From: Deltaproteobacteria bacterium
GTDB taxonomy: Bacteria; Myxococcota_A; UBA796; SXON01
Reading direction: 5' to 3'
Assembly (NCBI GenBank): GCA_947445035.1
Contig: CANFCK010000031.1
Location: forward strand, 1 to 39,708
DNA length: 39,708 bases
The notes under the pieces were generated by a model that had not been told where the DNA came from, ran no database searches, and was given only the letters and a program-made list of their open reading frames with translations. Position numbers and translations under genes: made by a program. Of this stretch, positions 16,568-25,349 are shown in pieces (the first letter of the stretch is position 1; every line of letters begins with the position of its first letter).

Positions 16568-19132
16568 ATGAACCTCGCCCACATCCTCTCGACGGAGCTT
16601 TTGCCGCGCGTCGAACGCCCCAGCCGCTACCTCGGCACGGAGCTCAACAGCGTGCACAAGGTCGGTGCGACCGTGCGCCTGGCCCTCGCCTTCCCCGACC
16701 TCTACGACCTGGGGCTCGGCAACCTCGGCCTTCACATCCTCTACGCCATCCTCAACAAGGTCCCGGGCGTGTGGGCGGAGCGGGTGTACGCGCCCGCTCG
16801 CGACATGGAGGACGTGCTGCGGCAGGGCGGCCACAAGCTCTTCGCGATTGAATCCAAGGACGAGCTGAACGACTTCGACGGCATCGGATTCACGCTGCAG
16901 TCCGAGCTGACCTTCACCAACATCCTCAACATGATCGACCTTTCGGGTCTGCCGCTGCGCACCGCCGATCGTCGTGAGAGTGATCCGCTCACCTTCGCGG
17001 GCGGGCCCGCTGTTTTCAACCCAGAACCGCTCGCGCCGTTCATCGATTTCTTCGTCATCGGCGACGGCGAGGACATCGTCGTCGAGATCGCAGAGGTGTT
17101 CCGTACGGTTAAGGGTCGCGATGCGCGCTTGCGGGCGATGGCCGCCGTCGATGGGGTGTACGTGCCGGCGTTGTACGCGATGGAGACGCTCGCGGATGGG
17201 AGCGTACGCCCTCCGGTCGATGCCCCCAAGATACGCAAGCGCACGGCGAAGGCGCTGCGGGCCGATCAGTTTCCGGTCGACTACATCGTTCCTTATACCG
17301 AACAGGTACACGATCGGGTGTCACTCGAAGTGTTGCGTGGGTGTACCCAAGGCTGTCGTTTCTGTCAGGCCGGCATGACCACCCGGCCCGTGCGCGAACG
17401 GACCGTGGACGACGTCGAAACGCTGATGCGGCGTACGTTGGCGGCCACCGGGTACGAAGAAGTGTCACTCGTGTCGTTGTCGACGTGTGACCACTCTCAG
17501 GTGCGTGGCTTGGTTTCGCGCGCGGCCCAGGTCGCTGCCGAAACCAACGTAACGATTTCCTTGCCGTCGCTGCGACTGGACAGCTTTTCGGTTGAGTTGG
17601 CCGACATGGCGTCGGGCTCCCGGCGCACTGGCCTGACGTTCGCGCCCGAGGCGGCGAGCCCGCGGCTGCGCGCCGTGATCAACAAGTGGATCCCTGACGA
17701 GGAGCTCATCGACATGGCCACCGCCGCCTTCGACAAGGGCTGGGACCACGTCAAGACGTACTTCATGATCGGGCTGCCTACAGAGCGCGATGAGGATGTG
17801 TTGGCCATCGCCGACCTCTGCCGCCGCACGGTCATCGCGGGGCGCAAGAAGAAGCAGGGGGTGATGGTGCACACCGGCGTCAGCACGTTTGTGCCGAAGC
17901 CGTTCACGCCCTTTCAGTGGGCCGAACAGATCGACATCGACGAAACCCAGCGCCGGCAGGGCCTGCTTCGTGAGGCGTTTCGGACCCAGAAGGGGGTCAA
18001 ATTCGGGCGCCACCACCCGGAGGAGACGTTTTTGGAGGGGCTGGTCTCGCGGAGCGACCGCCGCGCTGGCGACCTGATCGAAGCCGCCTGGCGGGAAGGC
18101 GCCCGCTTCGACGCCTGGAGCGAACACCTCAACTTCCCAGCGTGGCAGCGGGCGATCGCCAAGACCGGATTCGATGTGAAGGACGCGCTCCGCGCACGCG
18201 CCATCGACGAGCGGCTCCCCTGGGATCACATCGACATCCACATGCCGAAACAGTGGTTCGCCGACGATTGGCTGCGCGCCGAAGCCCTGCAACACGCGCC
18301 CGACTGCCGTCAGAAGAAGTGCCACAAGTGCGGCGTCATCGACGTGGAGCGTGAACTGTGCGCCCACATGTTGCGCGGCGCCATCGAGGGTCGCAAGGCC
18401 GAGCGTGCGTTCGTACGTCCGGACGTGACCGTGGCCAAGGTGCCGGAGGTTGTGCAGCGAGTGCGCTTCCGCATCGGTCGCATCGGGGACGCCCGCTTCC
18501 TGGGGCATCTGGAGTGGCAGAACGTGTGGACCCGCGCCCTGCGACGGGCCAACGCGCCGGTGTCCTACAGCCAGGGTTTCCACCCGCACCCGCGCATCGA
18601 CTTTTCCAGCGCGCTGCCTAGCGGGGAAGAGAGCCTCGCCGAGTATGTGGACGTGCGGATGACCCGGCTGATGGAGGTGGGCGCGCTCACCGCCGCTTTG
18701 CGCGCGACGGCGCCGCCGGGATTCCTGGTCCTTGGGGGGGTAGAGGTGCCGATGCATGGCCCCGCGCTGATGGCGATGGTCGTGGGCTGGGACTACGAGA
18801 TCATCTCCGGCATGGACGTGGACACGCTGCGAACCGCCGTGTGGTCGATCCTCGAAGCCTCTGAAGTGCTGATCCCGCGCCGCTCGAAGTCGGGTCCCAT
18901 CACCGTGGACGTGCGGAAAATGATTCGCCATCTACGTGTGCGAGACGACGGTGTGGTGGAGCTGGGCCTGTGTGCGGACGGGCTGCGTCCCGGCAAGGCG
19001 CGGGACTTCACCGCGCTTTTGGGCTTGCCGCCGACGACCCGGTTTGTGCGCACGGAGGTGCTGGTGCAGACCGCAGAGCGCCTGAAGTCCCCCGGCGAGG
19101 GGTGGTCGAGCGGGGCGGCGAGGAGCGGCTGA
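16568..19132 (+). CDS. Fused B12-binding-type radical SAM protein with C-terminal DUF2344 domain
   Basis: This is an 854-residue protein. The N-terminal 240 or so residues resemble the cobalamin-binding-like domain of TIGR03960-type radical SAM proteins. The radical SAM core has the iron-sulfur motif CTQGCRFC with C259, C263 and C266. A later Cys-rich segment (CRQKKCHKCG) may bind a metal. The last 230 or so residues match the radical-SAM-linked DUF2344/TIGR03936 family (RFRIGRIGDARFLGHLEW, then SYSQGFHPHPRIDFSSALP). The two halves are separate genes in some bacteria and fused in others. The substrate is unknown; in many genomes the pair lies near ribosomal protein and RNase G genes, which suggests an RNA- or ribosome-related role, but those genes are absent here. 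I chose the ATG at 16568 because the homologous N-terminus starts there. Confidence 0.9.
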   Translation: MNLAHILSTELLPRVERPSRYLGTELNSVHKVGATVRLALAFPDLYDLGLGNLGLHILYAILNKVPGVWAERVYAPARDMEDVLRQGGHKLFAIESKDELNDFDGIGFTLQSELTFTNILNMIDLSGLPLRTADRRESDPLTFAGGPAVFNPEPLAPFIDFFVIGDGEDIVVEIAEVFRTVKGRDARLRAMAAVDGVYVPALYAMETLADGSVRPPVDAPKIRKRTAKALRADQFPVDYIVPYTEQVHDRVSLEVLRGCTQGCRFCQAGMTTRPVRERTVDDVETLMRRTLAATGYEEVSLVSLSTCDHSQVRGLVSRAAQVAAETNVTISLPSLRLDSFSVELADMASGSRRTGLTFAPEAASPRLRAVINKWIPDEELIDMATAAFDKGWDHVKTYFMIGLPTERDEDVLAIADLCRRTVIAGRKKKQGVMVHTGVSTFVPKPFTPFQWAEQIDIDETQRRQGLLREAFRTQKGVKFGRHHPEETFLEGLVSRSDRRAGDLIEAAWREGARFDAWSEHLNFPAWQRAIAKTGFDVKDALRARAIDERLPWDHIDIHMPKQWFADDWLRAEALQHAPDCRQKKCHKCGVIDVERELCAHMLRGAIEGRKAERAFVRPDVTVAKVPEVVQRVRFRIGRIGDARFLGHLEWQNVWTRALRRANAPVSYSQGFHPHPRIDFSSALPSGEESLAEYVDVRMTRLMEVGALTAALRATAPPGFLVLGGVEVPMHGPALMAMVVGWDYEIISGMDVDTLRTAVWSILEASEVLIPRRSKSGPITVDVRKMIRHLRVRDDGVVELGLCADGLRPGKARDFTALLGLPPTTRFVRTEVLVQTAERLKSPGEGWSSGAARSG

Positions 19133-19133
19133 A

Positions 19134-19153
19134 GCGGGGCTGCTCGGCCCCGC
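19134..19153 (+). terminator. Hairpin between convergent genes (terminator-like)
   Basis: The perfect 7-bp inverted repeat GCGGGGC / GCCCCGC with a 6-nt loop begins 1 bp after the radical SAM stop and lies before the end of the convergent protease gene. There is no T tract, so intrinsic termination is uncertain. Confidence 0.4.
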
Positions 19154-19174
19154 GACGCGCATCCCGCCGCGCTT

Positions 19175-20911
19175 TCAGCGACGCGGCTCGGTCCTGGCGC
19201 GTCGCCCAAATCGCCGCCACGCCCAAAGACCCGGGCCGAAAAACCACCCGGCGCTCTGGGCGCCACACCCGGCGAAAAAGCTCTCCTCGTCCAGCGGGAA
19301 GTCCAGCGCCACGTCCTGCTCCGACGTCGCGCCGTCGGCGCTGGAGGCGACGGTGACCGTGGTCGCAAACCCCGGCGTGCCCTTGACTAGCGCCTTATGC
19401 AGGTGTGTCGGCAGACTTTCGCGGACATCGACGTCAGCGCCCACCACCGCCGTTGTGGCGGCCACGTTGGTCGTCCAGGCGACCCACACCCGCCCGTCCT
19501 CCGAATAGTCGGTGGTCACGTTGTCGATGGCCACGGTGCCGCGCTGGTAGAAGTAGCCAGTGTCCACCGGGAACGCGAGCGCGGCCATGATGTCGAGCTC
19601 TCCGAAGCCGGTCTGGTCGTCGTGACCCGGCGCTTGGAGGTCATGCGCGCTCTGCACCAAGACCTCGGCGATCTCGGCCGGGTCGGACCAACCGTTCTGG
19701 ACCAAGAGCGCCGCCGCGGCGGAGACGTGGGGCGCCGCCATCGACGTGCCCTGCGAGAAAACGTACCGCCACCCATTCATCGTGACCGATTCTTGCACGA
19801 TACCGTCGCCGTGGCCGTCACCGTCACGATCCTCGTCAGATTCACCACCGGGCGCGACGAGGTCCAACTCCGGGCCGCCGTTGGAGTAGAAGGGGATGTT
19901 CTCGTCCCGGCCGATGGCGCCGACGGCGAAGGCGCAGGGCAACGACGCCGGGTACAGCACGCCGTCGGGATCGCCGTCGTTGCCTGACGATGCCACCACA
20001 AAAACCCCGCTCTCGTAGGCGTACTCGCAGGCATCGGCGACGGCGTCTGAGCGGGTGGGACTGCCGAGGCTCATATTGATGACTTGCGCCCCGTTGTCGA
20101 CGGCCCACACGATGCCGTTGGCGATGTCGTCGGAGGCGCCCCACACCGCGCCCGATTCTTCGTCATAGTGCAGCACACGTACGGGGAGGATGCTCGCCCC
20201 TGGCGCGATGCCCACCACGCCCTCGATGTTGTTGGTGGTCTGCGCGATGGTACCGGCAACATGGGTGCCGTGCGCGAGGCCGGAAACCATCGCGTCGTCG
20301 TCGCTCGCGTCGTCGTCCTGGCCGATGAAGTCTTTGCCCGTCAAAAGCGAAGCAAACGAATCCGCGCCCCCGGGAGTGACCCCGCTGTCGATCACCGCGA
20401 CAACGACGCCAGTTCCGGTGTGGGTGGTATGGATGGTCGCGACATCCGCCTCCATCATGTTCCACTGAAAGTGGTACCAGGTGTCGTTGGGTTCGTCGGC
20501 GAGGGCGCGGAGGTGGGTGCGCGGCTCTACCGACTCGATCGTGTCGGTGTCTTCGAGCTGGTCGCGCAGCTCGGCGAGGCTGAACTCGGAGCGCACAACG
20601 AAGGTGCCGGCGAGGCGGCGGCCGGGGGCGTTGTCGGTACGGGTGGGGCTCCGGAGCATCGGGCGGACATCGCCCACCAGCGAGAGCCGCTCGGCAAGCG
20701 GGCCGCTGCCCGGGAACCCGGTGAAGCGCCCCGCCTCGACGCGGAGGCCGGCGAGCGCCTGCGGGTGAACACGCACGATGTACTCGCCGGCAATGATGTC
20801 GTCGTTGTCAGATGCGGCGGCGGTCCACGTCGGTGCAACCGCAAATTCGGCGGGCGCGGGCTTGGCGCCCAGGAGAAACGTCAAGGCCAAGAGCGACATG
20901 GGCAGCTTCAC
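19175..20911 (-). CDS. Secreted subtilisin-like serine protease (S8) with MYXO-CTERM-like tail
   Basis: This is a 578-residue protein. The signal peptide is MKLPMSLLALTFLLGAKPAPA. An inhibitor-like propeptide (about 40-135) contains an EYIVRV strand. The S8 catalytic domain (about 150-450) has D175 (AVIDSGV), H214 (AHGTHVAG), oxyanion N311 (SSGND) and S390 (GTSMAAPH). A beta-rich region follows. The last 34 or so residues hold FFAGCGAQ, a hydrophobic Trp/Phe-rich stretch and a basic RRFGRRARTEPRR end, similar to MYXO-CTERM sorting tails. I infer a protease that matures after export and is held at or released from the cell surface. The GTG at 20911 gives the signal peptide a lysine; an in-frame ATG at 20899 is the alternative. 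All catalytic residues are present. It is convergent with the radical SAM gene. Confidence 0.92.
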   Translation of the reverse strand: MKLPMSLLALTFLLGAKPAPAEFAVAPTWTAAASDNDDIIAGEYIVRVHPQALAGLRVEAGRFTGFPGSGPLAERLSLVGDVRPMLRSPTRTDNAPGRRLAGTFVVRSEFSLAELRDQLEDTDTIESVEPRTHLRALADEPNDTWYHFQWNMMEADVATIHTTHTGTGVVVAVIDSGVTPGGADSFASLLTGKDFIGQDDDASDDDAMVSGLAHGTHVAGTIAQTTNNIEGVVGIAPGASILPVRVLHYDEESGAVWGASDDIANGIVWAVDNGAQVINMSLGSPTRSDAVADACEYAYESGVFVVASSGNDGDPDGVLYPASLPCAFAVGAIGRDENIPFYSNGGPELDLVAPGGESDEDRDGDGHGDGIVQESVTMNGWRYVFSQGTSMAAPHVSAAAALLVQNGWSDPAEIAEVLVQSAHDLQAPGHDDQTGFGELDIMAALAFPVDTGYFYQRGTVAIDNVTTDYSEDGRVWVAWTTNVAATTAVVGADVDVRESLPTHLHKALVKGTPGFATTVTVASSADGATSEQDVALDFPLDEESFFAGCGAQSAGWFFGPGLWAWRRFGRRARTEPRR

Positions 20912-21037
20912 GCGGTCACCCTACCACGGTCGATTACGGGTGAGCACGGTGGGTGGATCGGTTTGACGCTCGCCGGGACGGCATGAGGGGAGGCGTGGAC
21001 GTCCGGGAATAGCGGCCCGGGGGACACCCTTGGCCAC

Positions 21038-21066
21038 TTGCGGTCCCATGGTAGCGATGCTAACAT
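21038..21066 (+). promoter_or_regulatory. Candidate promoter of the TetR-like gene (possibly leaderless)
   Basis: TTGCGG (21038-21043) and TAACAT (21061-21066) are spaced by 17 bp. If this is a sigma-70-type promoter, transcription would start about at the ATG at 21074, which has no Shine-Dalgarno in front of it. The match to consensus is partial. Confidence 0.25.
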
Positions 21067-21073
21067 TGGACTG

Positions 21074-21505
21074 ATGGACACCACCCCCCATCCCCGGCCC
21101 ACCGTCGCCGACGGTTGAACCCGCAAGCGCCGCTACCACCACGGGAATCTGGCGCCCTCTGCCCTTGCCCGCGGGCGCCAGATCGTGGCCCTCCTCGGGC
21201 CTTGCGCGCTCAGCCTCCGCGGCCTCGCGCGTGACCTCGGCGTCACAGCCACCTCGCTCGTCCGCCCGGTCGGAAACCTGGCGGGCATGCGTGCGGCCGT
21301 GGCCGAGTCGGCGCTCCAACTGCTCCTGGCGGAAGCGCGGGTCGTAGGCGGCCAACCGGTCGCCCTCCAGCACGCGGCCGGACGCTGGGTTGCCCTCGCC
21401 GCCACCCACGCGAACCTCTACCGCCTGGTGTCCGGCGAGGGCTGGCATCGACCGGGTTCAACGGAAAGGGCCCTCGCCCGCGCGCTTCGCACACCGCGCG
21501 GATGA
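21074..21505 (+). pseudogene. TetR-family regulator broken by an in-frame TGA
   Basis: From ATG 21074 the frame gives 14 codons, then TGA (21116-21118). It continues in the same frame with TRKRRYHHGNL, the typical N-terminal signature of a TetR-family regulator, and an HTH (ALSLRGLARDLGV). The normal LYRHF recognition segment has become LVRPVGN. A shortened ligand-binding region follows (HAAGRWVALAATHANLYRLV). No start codon lies between the TGA and YHHGN, so a shorter start (GTG 21185) would lose part of the HTH support helix. The C-terminal part is also short: about 140 codons in total against the usual 190 or so. A single CGA-to-TGA change would explain the stop. The gene is probably dead. 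Its target could be the divergent protease gene or the convergent cupin gene; this is unknown. Confidence 0.7.
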
Positions 21506-21535
21506 GTCGGCGCGGAACGAGTGGTCAGCCCGCGC

Positions 21536-22042
21536 TCACCCCCGCGTCAACCGCTCCACCAGCGCGCGGTGCTGGGGAAACCTCGCCGCCAGCTCGTCGC
21601 GACCACCCATGCGGAAGTCGGCGAAGTCAAAACCAGGCGCCACCGCACAGGTGACGTGGGCCCCCGTCGCGCTGAGGCACTCCGCCGCCTGCCACAAGCC
21701 CGCTGGAACGACCGCGACGACGGTCTCGCCGCGCGTAAAGTCCCCCCCCAGCTCTACGACGCTGTGTTTGCCGGTGTCATCGAGGCGGTGCAGCCACACG
21801 ACGTCCCCCGCCGCCCACGTCCAGACCTCGTCCGAGCGCACCACGTGCCACGCCGAGAACCCGCCCGGCGGCAAGACGAAATGGATAACGGTCAGCAGAG
21901 TCCGCTTGCCCCGCGGCAGCGGCAGCACCGCGTCGGAGCGGTAGACCTCGCGGTAAAAGCCCCCTTCCGGATGGGGCGACAGACCGAGGGACTCGACCCT
22001 CGACCGGACGAACTCAGTAAGGGTAGACACTGGCGTCGGCAT
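21536..22042 (-). CDS. Cupin protein of the DUF985 family
   Basis: This is a 168-residue protein. It begins with a short helix, then HPEGGFYREVYRSD (about 24-37), the DUF985 hallmark. TVIHFVLPPGGFSAWHVVRSDEVWTW is the first cupin motif, with His and Glu as likely metal or ligand contacts. VVPAGLWQAAE and the TCAVAPGFDFADF end complete the family pattern. The biochemical role of the family is not settled; a sugar- or metal-binding cupin is likely. The ATG at 22042 overlaps the end of the upstream MopE-repeat gene by 29 bp. A GTG at 22030 would shorten the overlap to 17 bp. Either way the two are probably co-transcribed. Confidence 0.88.
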   Translation of the reverse strand: MPTPVSTLTEFVRSRVESLGLSPHPEGGFYREVYRSDAVLPLPRGKRTLLTVIHFVLPPGGFSAWHVVRSDEVWTWAAGDVVWLHRLDDTGKHSVVELGGDFTRGETVVAVVPAGLWQAAECLSATGAHVTCAVAPGFDFADFRMGGRDELAARFPQHRALVERLTRG

Positions 22043-25000
22043 CGTCGGTGTCGCCACAGTCGACGGTCCAGCCGTCGCCGTCGGCGTCGCTGCTTCCGTT
22101 GGGCACGCAGAAGAAGGCGTGGGTGTAGTCGAGGTCGTTGTCTGAAACGAAGAGCTCGTGTTCGAAGTCCTCGATCCCGTTGCCGATGCCCGGCGCGCCG
22201 TAGGGCAGGTTCGCCATCTCGCTGGTGATGTCGATCTCGGTGCTGGTGGCCGAGCTGCCGCACGAGAACCCGACCAGCCCGTCGGTCGCCGCGAGCTCTT
22301 CCCAGTACATGAACGCCAGGCCGCCGTCGAGCAGCACCACCGCGAAGGTGTGGGAGTCGGTGTAGACCCCGTACTGGGGAATGCTGTTCCAGTAGAAGCC
22401 GTGCTCGGTAGCGCTGTGGTACGCCACGGCGACGTCGTTGGTGTACGCGTACAAGTCATCCCAGTGGCCAGCGAAGCCGCGGAGGGCGCCGAACGACGAC
22501 GCCGACTCGCTGTAGCTGGTGGAGCTGGTCCCGAAGAGCACCAGGCCGTTGGTAGTCTGGTAGGCGCTTGAGTAGGACGTGCCGCACATATTGTAGGTGA
22601 AGCCGCGGCGGAAGGTGACCGTGCTCGACTGATCGTCGCCAGTCAGGGTGCTGGTGGTGGCCGTGGTGTCGAGGGTGTCGATCAGCCCGTCGCAGTCGTT
22701 GTCGATGCTGTCGGTGGTGACCTCCCAGTGGTAGGGGAAGATGCTGTCGTCGGTGTCGTCGCAGTCGTCGCCGCCGTAGGCGTCGCTGTCCCAGCCGTCG
22801 AGATCGTCGTCGTAGTCGCTGTAGCCGTCGCAGTCGCCGTCGATGCCGTCGTAGGGGGTGTCGGTGCCGCCGGGGTAGGCGGTGGCGTCGGTGTCGTCGC
22901 AGTCGTCGCCGCCGTAGCTGAGGACCTCGTAGCCGTCGCCGTCCTGGTCGTAGTCGTTGCCCCCGTCGCAGTCCTGGTCGTCGCCGTCGTACCAGACCTC
23001 GGCGGCGCCCGGGTTCACCGTCGCGTCGTAGTCGTCGCAGTCGTCGCCGCTGTAGCTGTCGCTGACGTAGCCATCGCCGTCGAAGTCGTAGTCGCTGGCG
23101 CCGTCGCAGTCGCTGTCGATGCCGTCGTAGGCCACGTCGTAGGCGGCGGGGTTGATGCCGATGGCGGTGTCGTCGCAGTCGGTGCCGCCGTAGGTGGCGG
23201 CGGTGTAGCCGTCGGCGTCCTGGTCGTAGTCGTTGGCCCCGTCACAGTCGGTATCGACGCCGTCGTACCAGGTGTCAGTGGCGCCGGGGTTCACGGTGGG
23301 GTCCACGTCGAGGCAGTCGCTGCCGCCGTAGCTGTCGGCGATGTAGCCGTCGCTGTCGCGATCGTAGTCGTTGGCCCCGTCGCAGTTGGTGTCGACGCCG
23401 TCGTACCAGGAGTCGACCTCGCCGGGGTTGATGGTCGCGTCCAGATCGTTGCAGTCGTCCCCGCCATAGATGTCAGCGGTGTAGCCGTCGGCGTCGGCGT
23501 CGAAGTCGTCATTGCCGAGGCAGTCGCTGTCGATGCCGTCGTAGGCCGCGTCGGCAGCGCCCGGGTACGTGGTGGGCTCGCCGTCGTCACAGTCGTCGCC
23601 GCCGTAGAGGTCGCTGTCGGCCCCGTCGGTATCGGCGTCGTAGTCGCTGGCGCCGTCGCAGTTGGCGTCGATGCCGTCGTACCAGGCGTCGGTGGCAGCG
23701 GGGTTGATCGCCGCGTCGGCGTCGTCGCAGTCCGAGCCGCCGTGCGATTCGAGCACGTAGCCGTCTTTGTCCTGGTCCCAGTCGTCGCCCCCCGCGCAGT
23801 CCTGGTCGACGTCGTCGTACCATATCTCGGTCGCGATGGGGTTGATCGCGGGGTCGCTGTCGTCGCAGTCGGTGCCGCCGACGGTGTCGCTGTCGTACCC
23901 GTCGCCATCGACGTCGGTCCAGTCCGCCCCCGTGCAGTCTTCGTCGATGCCGTTGTAGGCGGTCTCGGTGCCGACGGGGTTGATCAGCGCGTCGGTGTCG
24001 TTGCAGTCGAGGCCGCCGTAGCTGTCCCCGTCGTAGCCGTCGTAGTCCTGGTCGTAGTCCGACCCGCCGTCGCAATCGCCGTCGACGCCGTCGTACCAGA
24101 TCTCGCCCGCGTCGGGGTTGATGGTGGCGTTGCCATCGTCGCAGTCGTCGCCGCCGTAGTCGGCAGAGACAAAGCCATCGACGTCAGCGTCGTAGTCGCT
24201 GTCGCCTTGGCAGTCGCTGTCGATGCCGTCGTACCAAGCGTCGGCCGCGCCGACGTAGATGTTGGCGTCCAGATCGTCGCAATCGTTGCCGCCCCAGTCA
24301 GCGCCGTCGGCGCCGTCCTGGTCCTGATCGTAGTCGCTCTCGCCGTCGCAGTTGGCGTCGATGCCGTCATACCAGGTTTCGCTCGCGACCGGCGAGATGC
24401 TGACGTCGGTGTCGTCGCAGTCGCCGTCGAGCTCCGAGTAGCCGTCGCCGTCGTCGTCGACGTAGGCGGCGCCTTCGTCGGTGAACCCGTCGCAGTCGTT
24501 GTCCTTGCCGTCGGCGTCGTCGGGGGCGTCGGGGTAGATCGTGGCGTCGTCGTCGTCGCAGTCGTCGTTGCAGGTGGTGAAGCCGTCGAGGTCCTTGTCG
24601 GTGCACTCGTTCATGAAGATGGTGGCGCCGCAGAGGTCGGTCAGGCCGCGTTCGTCGGTGACCGTCAGCGCCAGGGTGTGGTAGCCGGGGGTCAGCGTCG
24701 TGAGCGAGGTGGCGATCGAGCCGGAGGTGTCCGGCGCCCCCGCCCACAGTTCCCCGTCAAGGTCGCTGGTGAGCACGGCGGCGAGCGTCTGGCTGTCCTC
24801 GTCGGCGTCCTCGGCGTGGGCCGCGAACTCCACCACCGTGTTGGCCTCGAAGCCGGCGCCGTCCGAGGGGGCGATCACGTCGCAGATGGGAGCGGAGTTG
24901 TCGGTGCGCAGGAGCGTGACGTTGTCGGTGCCAATCTGGTCGGCGATGTCGGTCACGGTGACGACGACGCCCTGGTCGGCGTCCGAGAGCAGCGCCTCGA

Positions 25001-25280
25001 AGGAGAAATTCCCCCCGTCGCAGGCGACGGGCTCGCCCTCGAAGACCCAGAGTTGCCCGTCCACGTTGGACTGGGCGTTGACCTGCATCGCCGCGTCCTG
25101 CGAGTTGTCGGCGATGGCCACGCAGAACTGCACCGGCACCAGCGGGTCGAAAAAGGCACCTTCGAGCGGGCTGACGATCGACACCTCGGGCGGGTCGTCG
25201 GCCACCTTGACCGTGTTGTCGCCGCCGGAGCAGCCTGTCGCGACCAGGATCAGCAGCGGCGAGAGCGAGAACTTTGACAT
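22014..25280 (-). CDS. Large lipoprotein with about 14 MopE-type Asp-rich metal-binding repeats
   Basis: I chose the ATG at 25280 for the lipoprotein signal MSKFSLSPLLILVATGC (Cys at 17). After it come one or two Ig-like or cadherin-like segments (to about residue 220). Then follow about 14 repeats of about 46 residues with the core pattern DxDxDGY...YGGDDCDDxDxxINPxAxxxWYDGxDxDCDG. This is the putative metal-binding (MopE-type) motif common in myxobacterial surface proteins. The next 200 or so residues form a beta-rich domain with NGLVLFG, GFAGHWDDLY and DGGLAFMYWEEL, similar in layout to a NIDO-type domain. The protein ends with one half repeat. The Asp side chains suggest calcium or other divalent-ion binding at the cell surface; this is inferred from the family. 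Length is 1088 residues. The cupin gene overlaps its 3' end. Confidence 0.85.
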   Translation of the reverse strand: MSKFSLSPLLILVATGCSGGDNTVKVADDPPEVSIVSPLEGAFFDPLVPVQFCVAIADNSQDAAMQVNAQSNVDGQLWVFEGEPVACDGGNFSFEALLSDADQGVVVTVTDIADQIGTDNVTLLRTDNSAPICDVIAPSDGAGFEANTVVEFAAHAEDADEDSQTLAAVLTSDLDGELWAGAPDTSGSIATSLTTLTPGYHTLALTVTDERGLTDLCGATIFMNECTDKDLDGFTTCNDDCDDDDATIYPDAPDDADGKDNDCDGFTDEGAAYVDDDGDGYSELDGDCDDTDVSISPVASETWYDGIDANCDGESDYDQDQDGADGADWGGNDCDDLDANIYVGAADAWYDGIDSDCQGDSDYDADVDGFVSADYGGDDCDDGNATINPDAGEIWYDGVDGDCDGGSDYDQDYDGYDGDSYGGLDCNDTDALINPVGTETAYNGIDEDCTGADWTDVDGDGYDSDTVGGTDCDDSDPAINPIATEIWYDDVDQDCAGGDDWDQDKDGYVLESHGGSDCDDADAAINPAATDAWYDGIDANCDGASDYDADTDGADSDLYGGDDCDDGEPTTYPGAADAAYDGIDSDCLGNDDFDADADGYTADIYGGDDCNDLDATINPGEVDSWYDGVDTNCDGANDYDRDSDGYIADSYGGSDCLDVDPTVNPGATDTWYDGVDTDCDGANDYDQDADGYTAATYGGTDCDDTAIGINPAAYDVAYDGIDSDCDGASDYDFDGDGYVSDSYSGDDCDDYDATVNPGAAEVWYDGDDQDCDGGNDYDQDGDGYEVLSYGGDDCDDTDATAYPGGTDTPYDGIDGDCDGYSDYDDDLDGWDSDAYGGDDCDDTDDSIFPYHWEVTTDSIDNDCDGLIDTLDTTATTSTLTGDDQSSTVTFRRGFTYNMCGTSYSSAYQTTNGLVLFGTSSTSYSESASSFGALRGFAGHWDDLYAYTNDVAVAYHSATEHGFYWNSIPQYGVYTDSHTFAVVLLDGGLAFMYWEELAATDGLVGFSCGSSATSTEIDITSEMANLPYGAPGIGNGIEDFEHELFVSDNDLDYTHAFFCVPNGSSDADGDGWTVDCGDTDDADASVYPY
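22672..24612 (-). repeat. Tandem repeat of about 138 bp encoding the MopE-type units
   Basis: About 14 imperfect copies of a 46-codon unit stand head to tail. The consensus includes GGxGACTGCGACGAC and TACGACGGCATCGAC segments. Because codons are biased, the opposite strand stays open for over 2.5 kb (22728-25277) as a Val/Ala-rich frame that is not a gene. Copies differ enough that they are not a recent expansion. Confidence 0.85.
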
Positions 25281-25349
25281 GGTGGGCCCGGGGTGCGTGG
25301 CGTACATGTTGCCCGATCGCGGTTGGATGTCAACGGTTCCCCTCGCCCG

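Noticed and set aside
21116..21118. Selenocysteine or TGA recoding in the TetR-like gene
   Set aside because: There is no Cys/Sec position in this region of TetR proteins, and TGA is a normal stop for other genes in the window, such as trxB and oleB.
22728..25277. 849-residue open frame on the plus strand, rich in Val and Ala
   Set aside because: It is the exact antisense of the Asp-rich MopE repeats. The composition follows from reverse-complemented GAC/GTC codons, and no known protein features are present.
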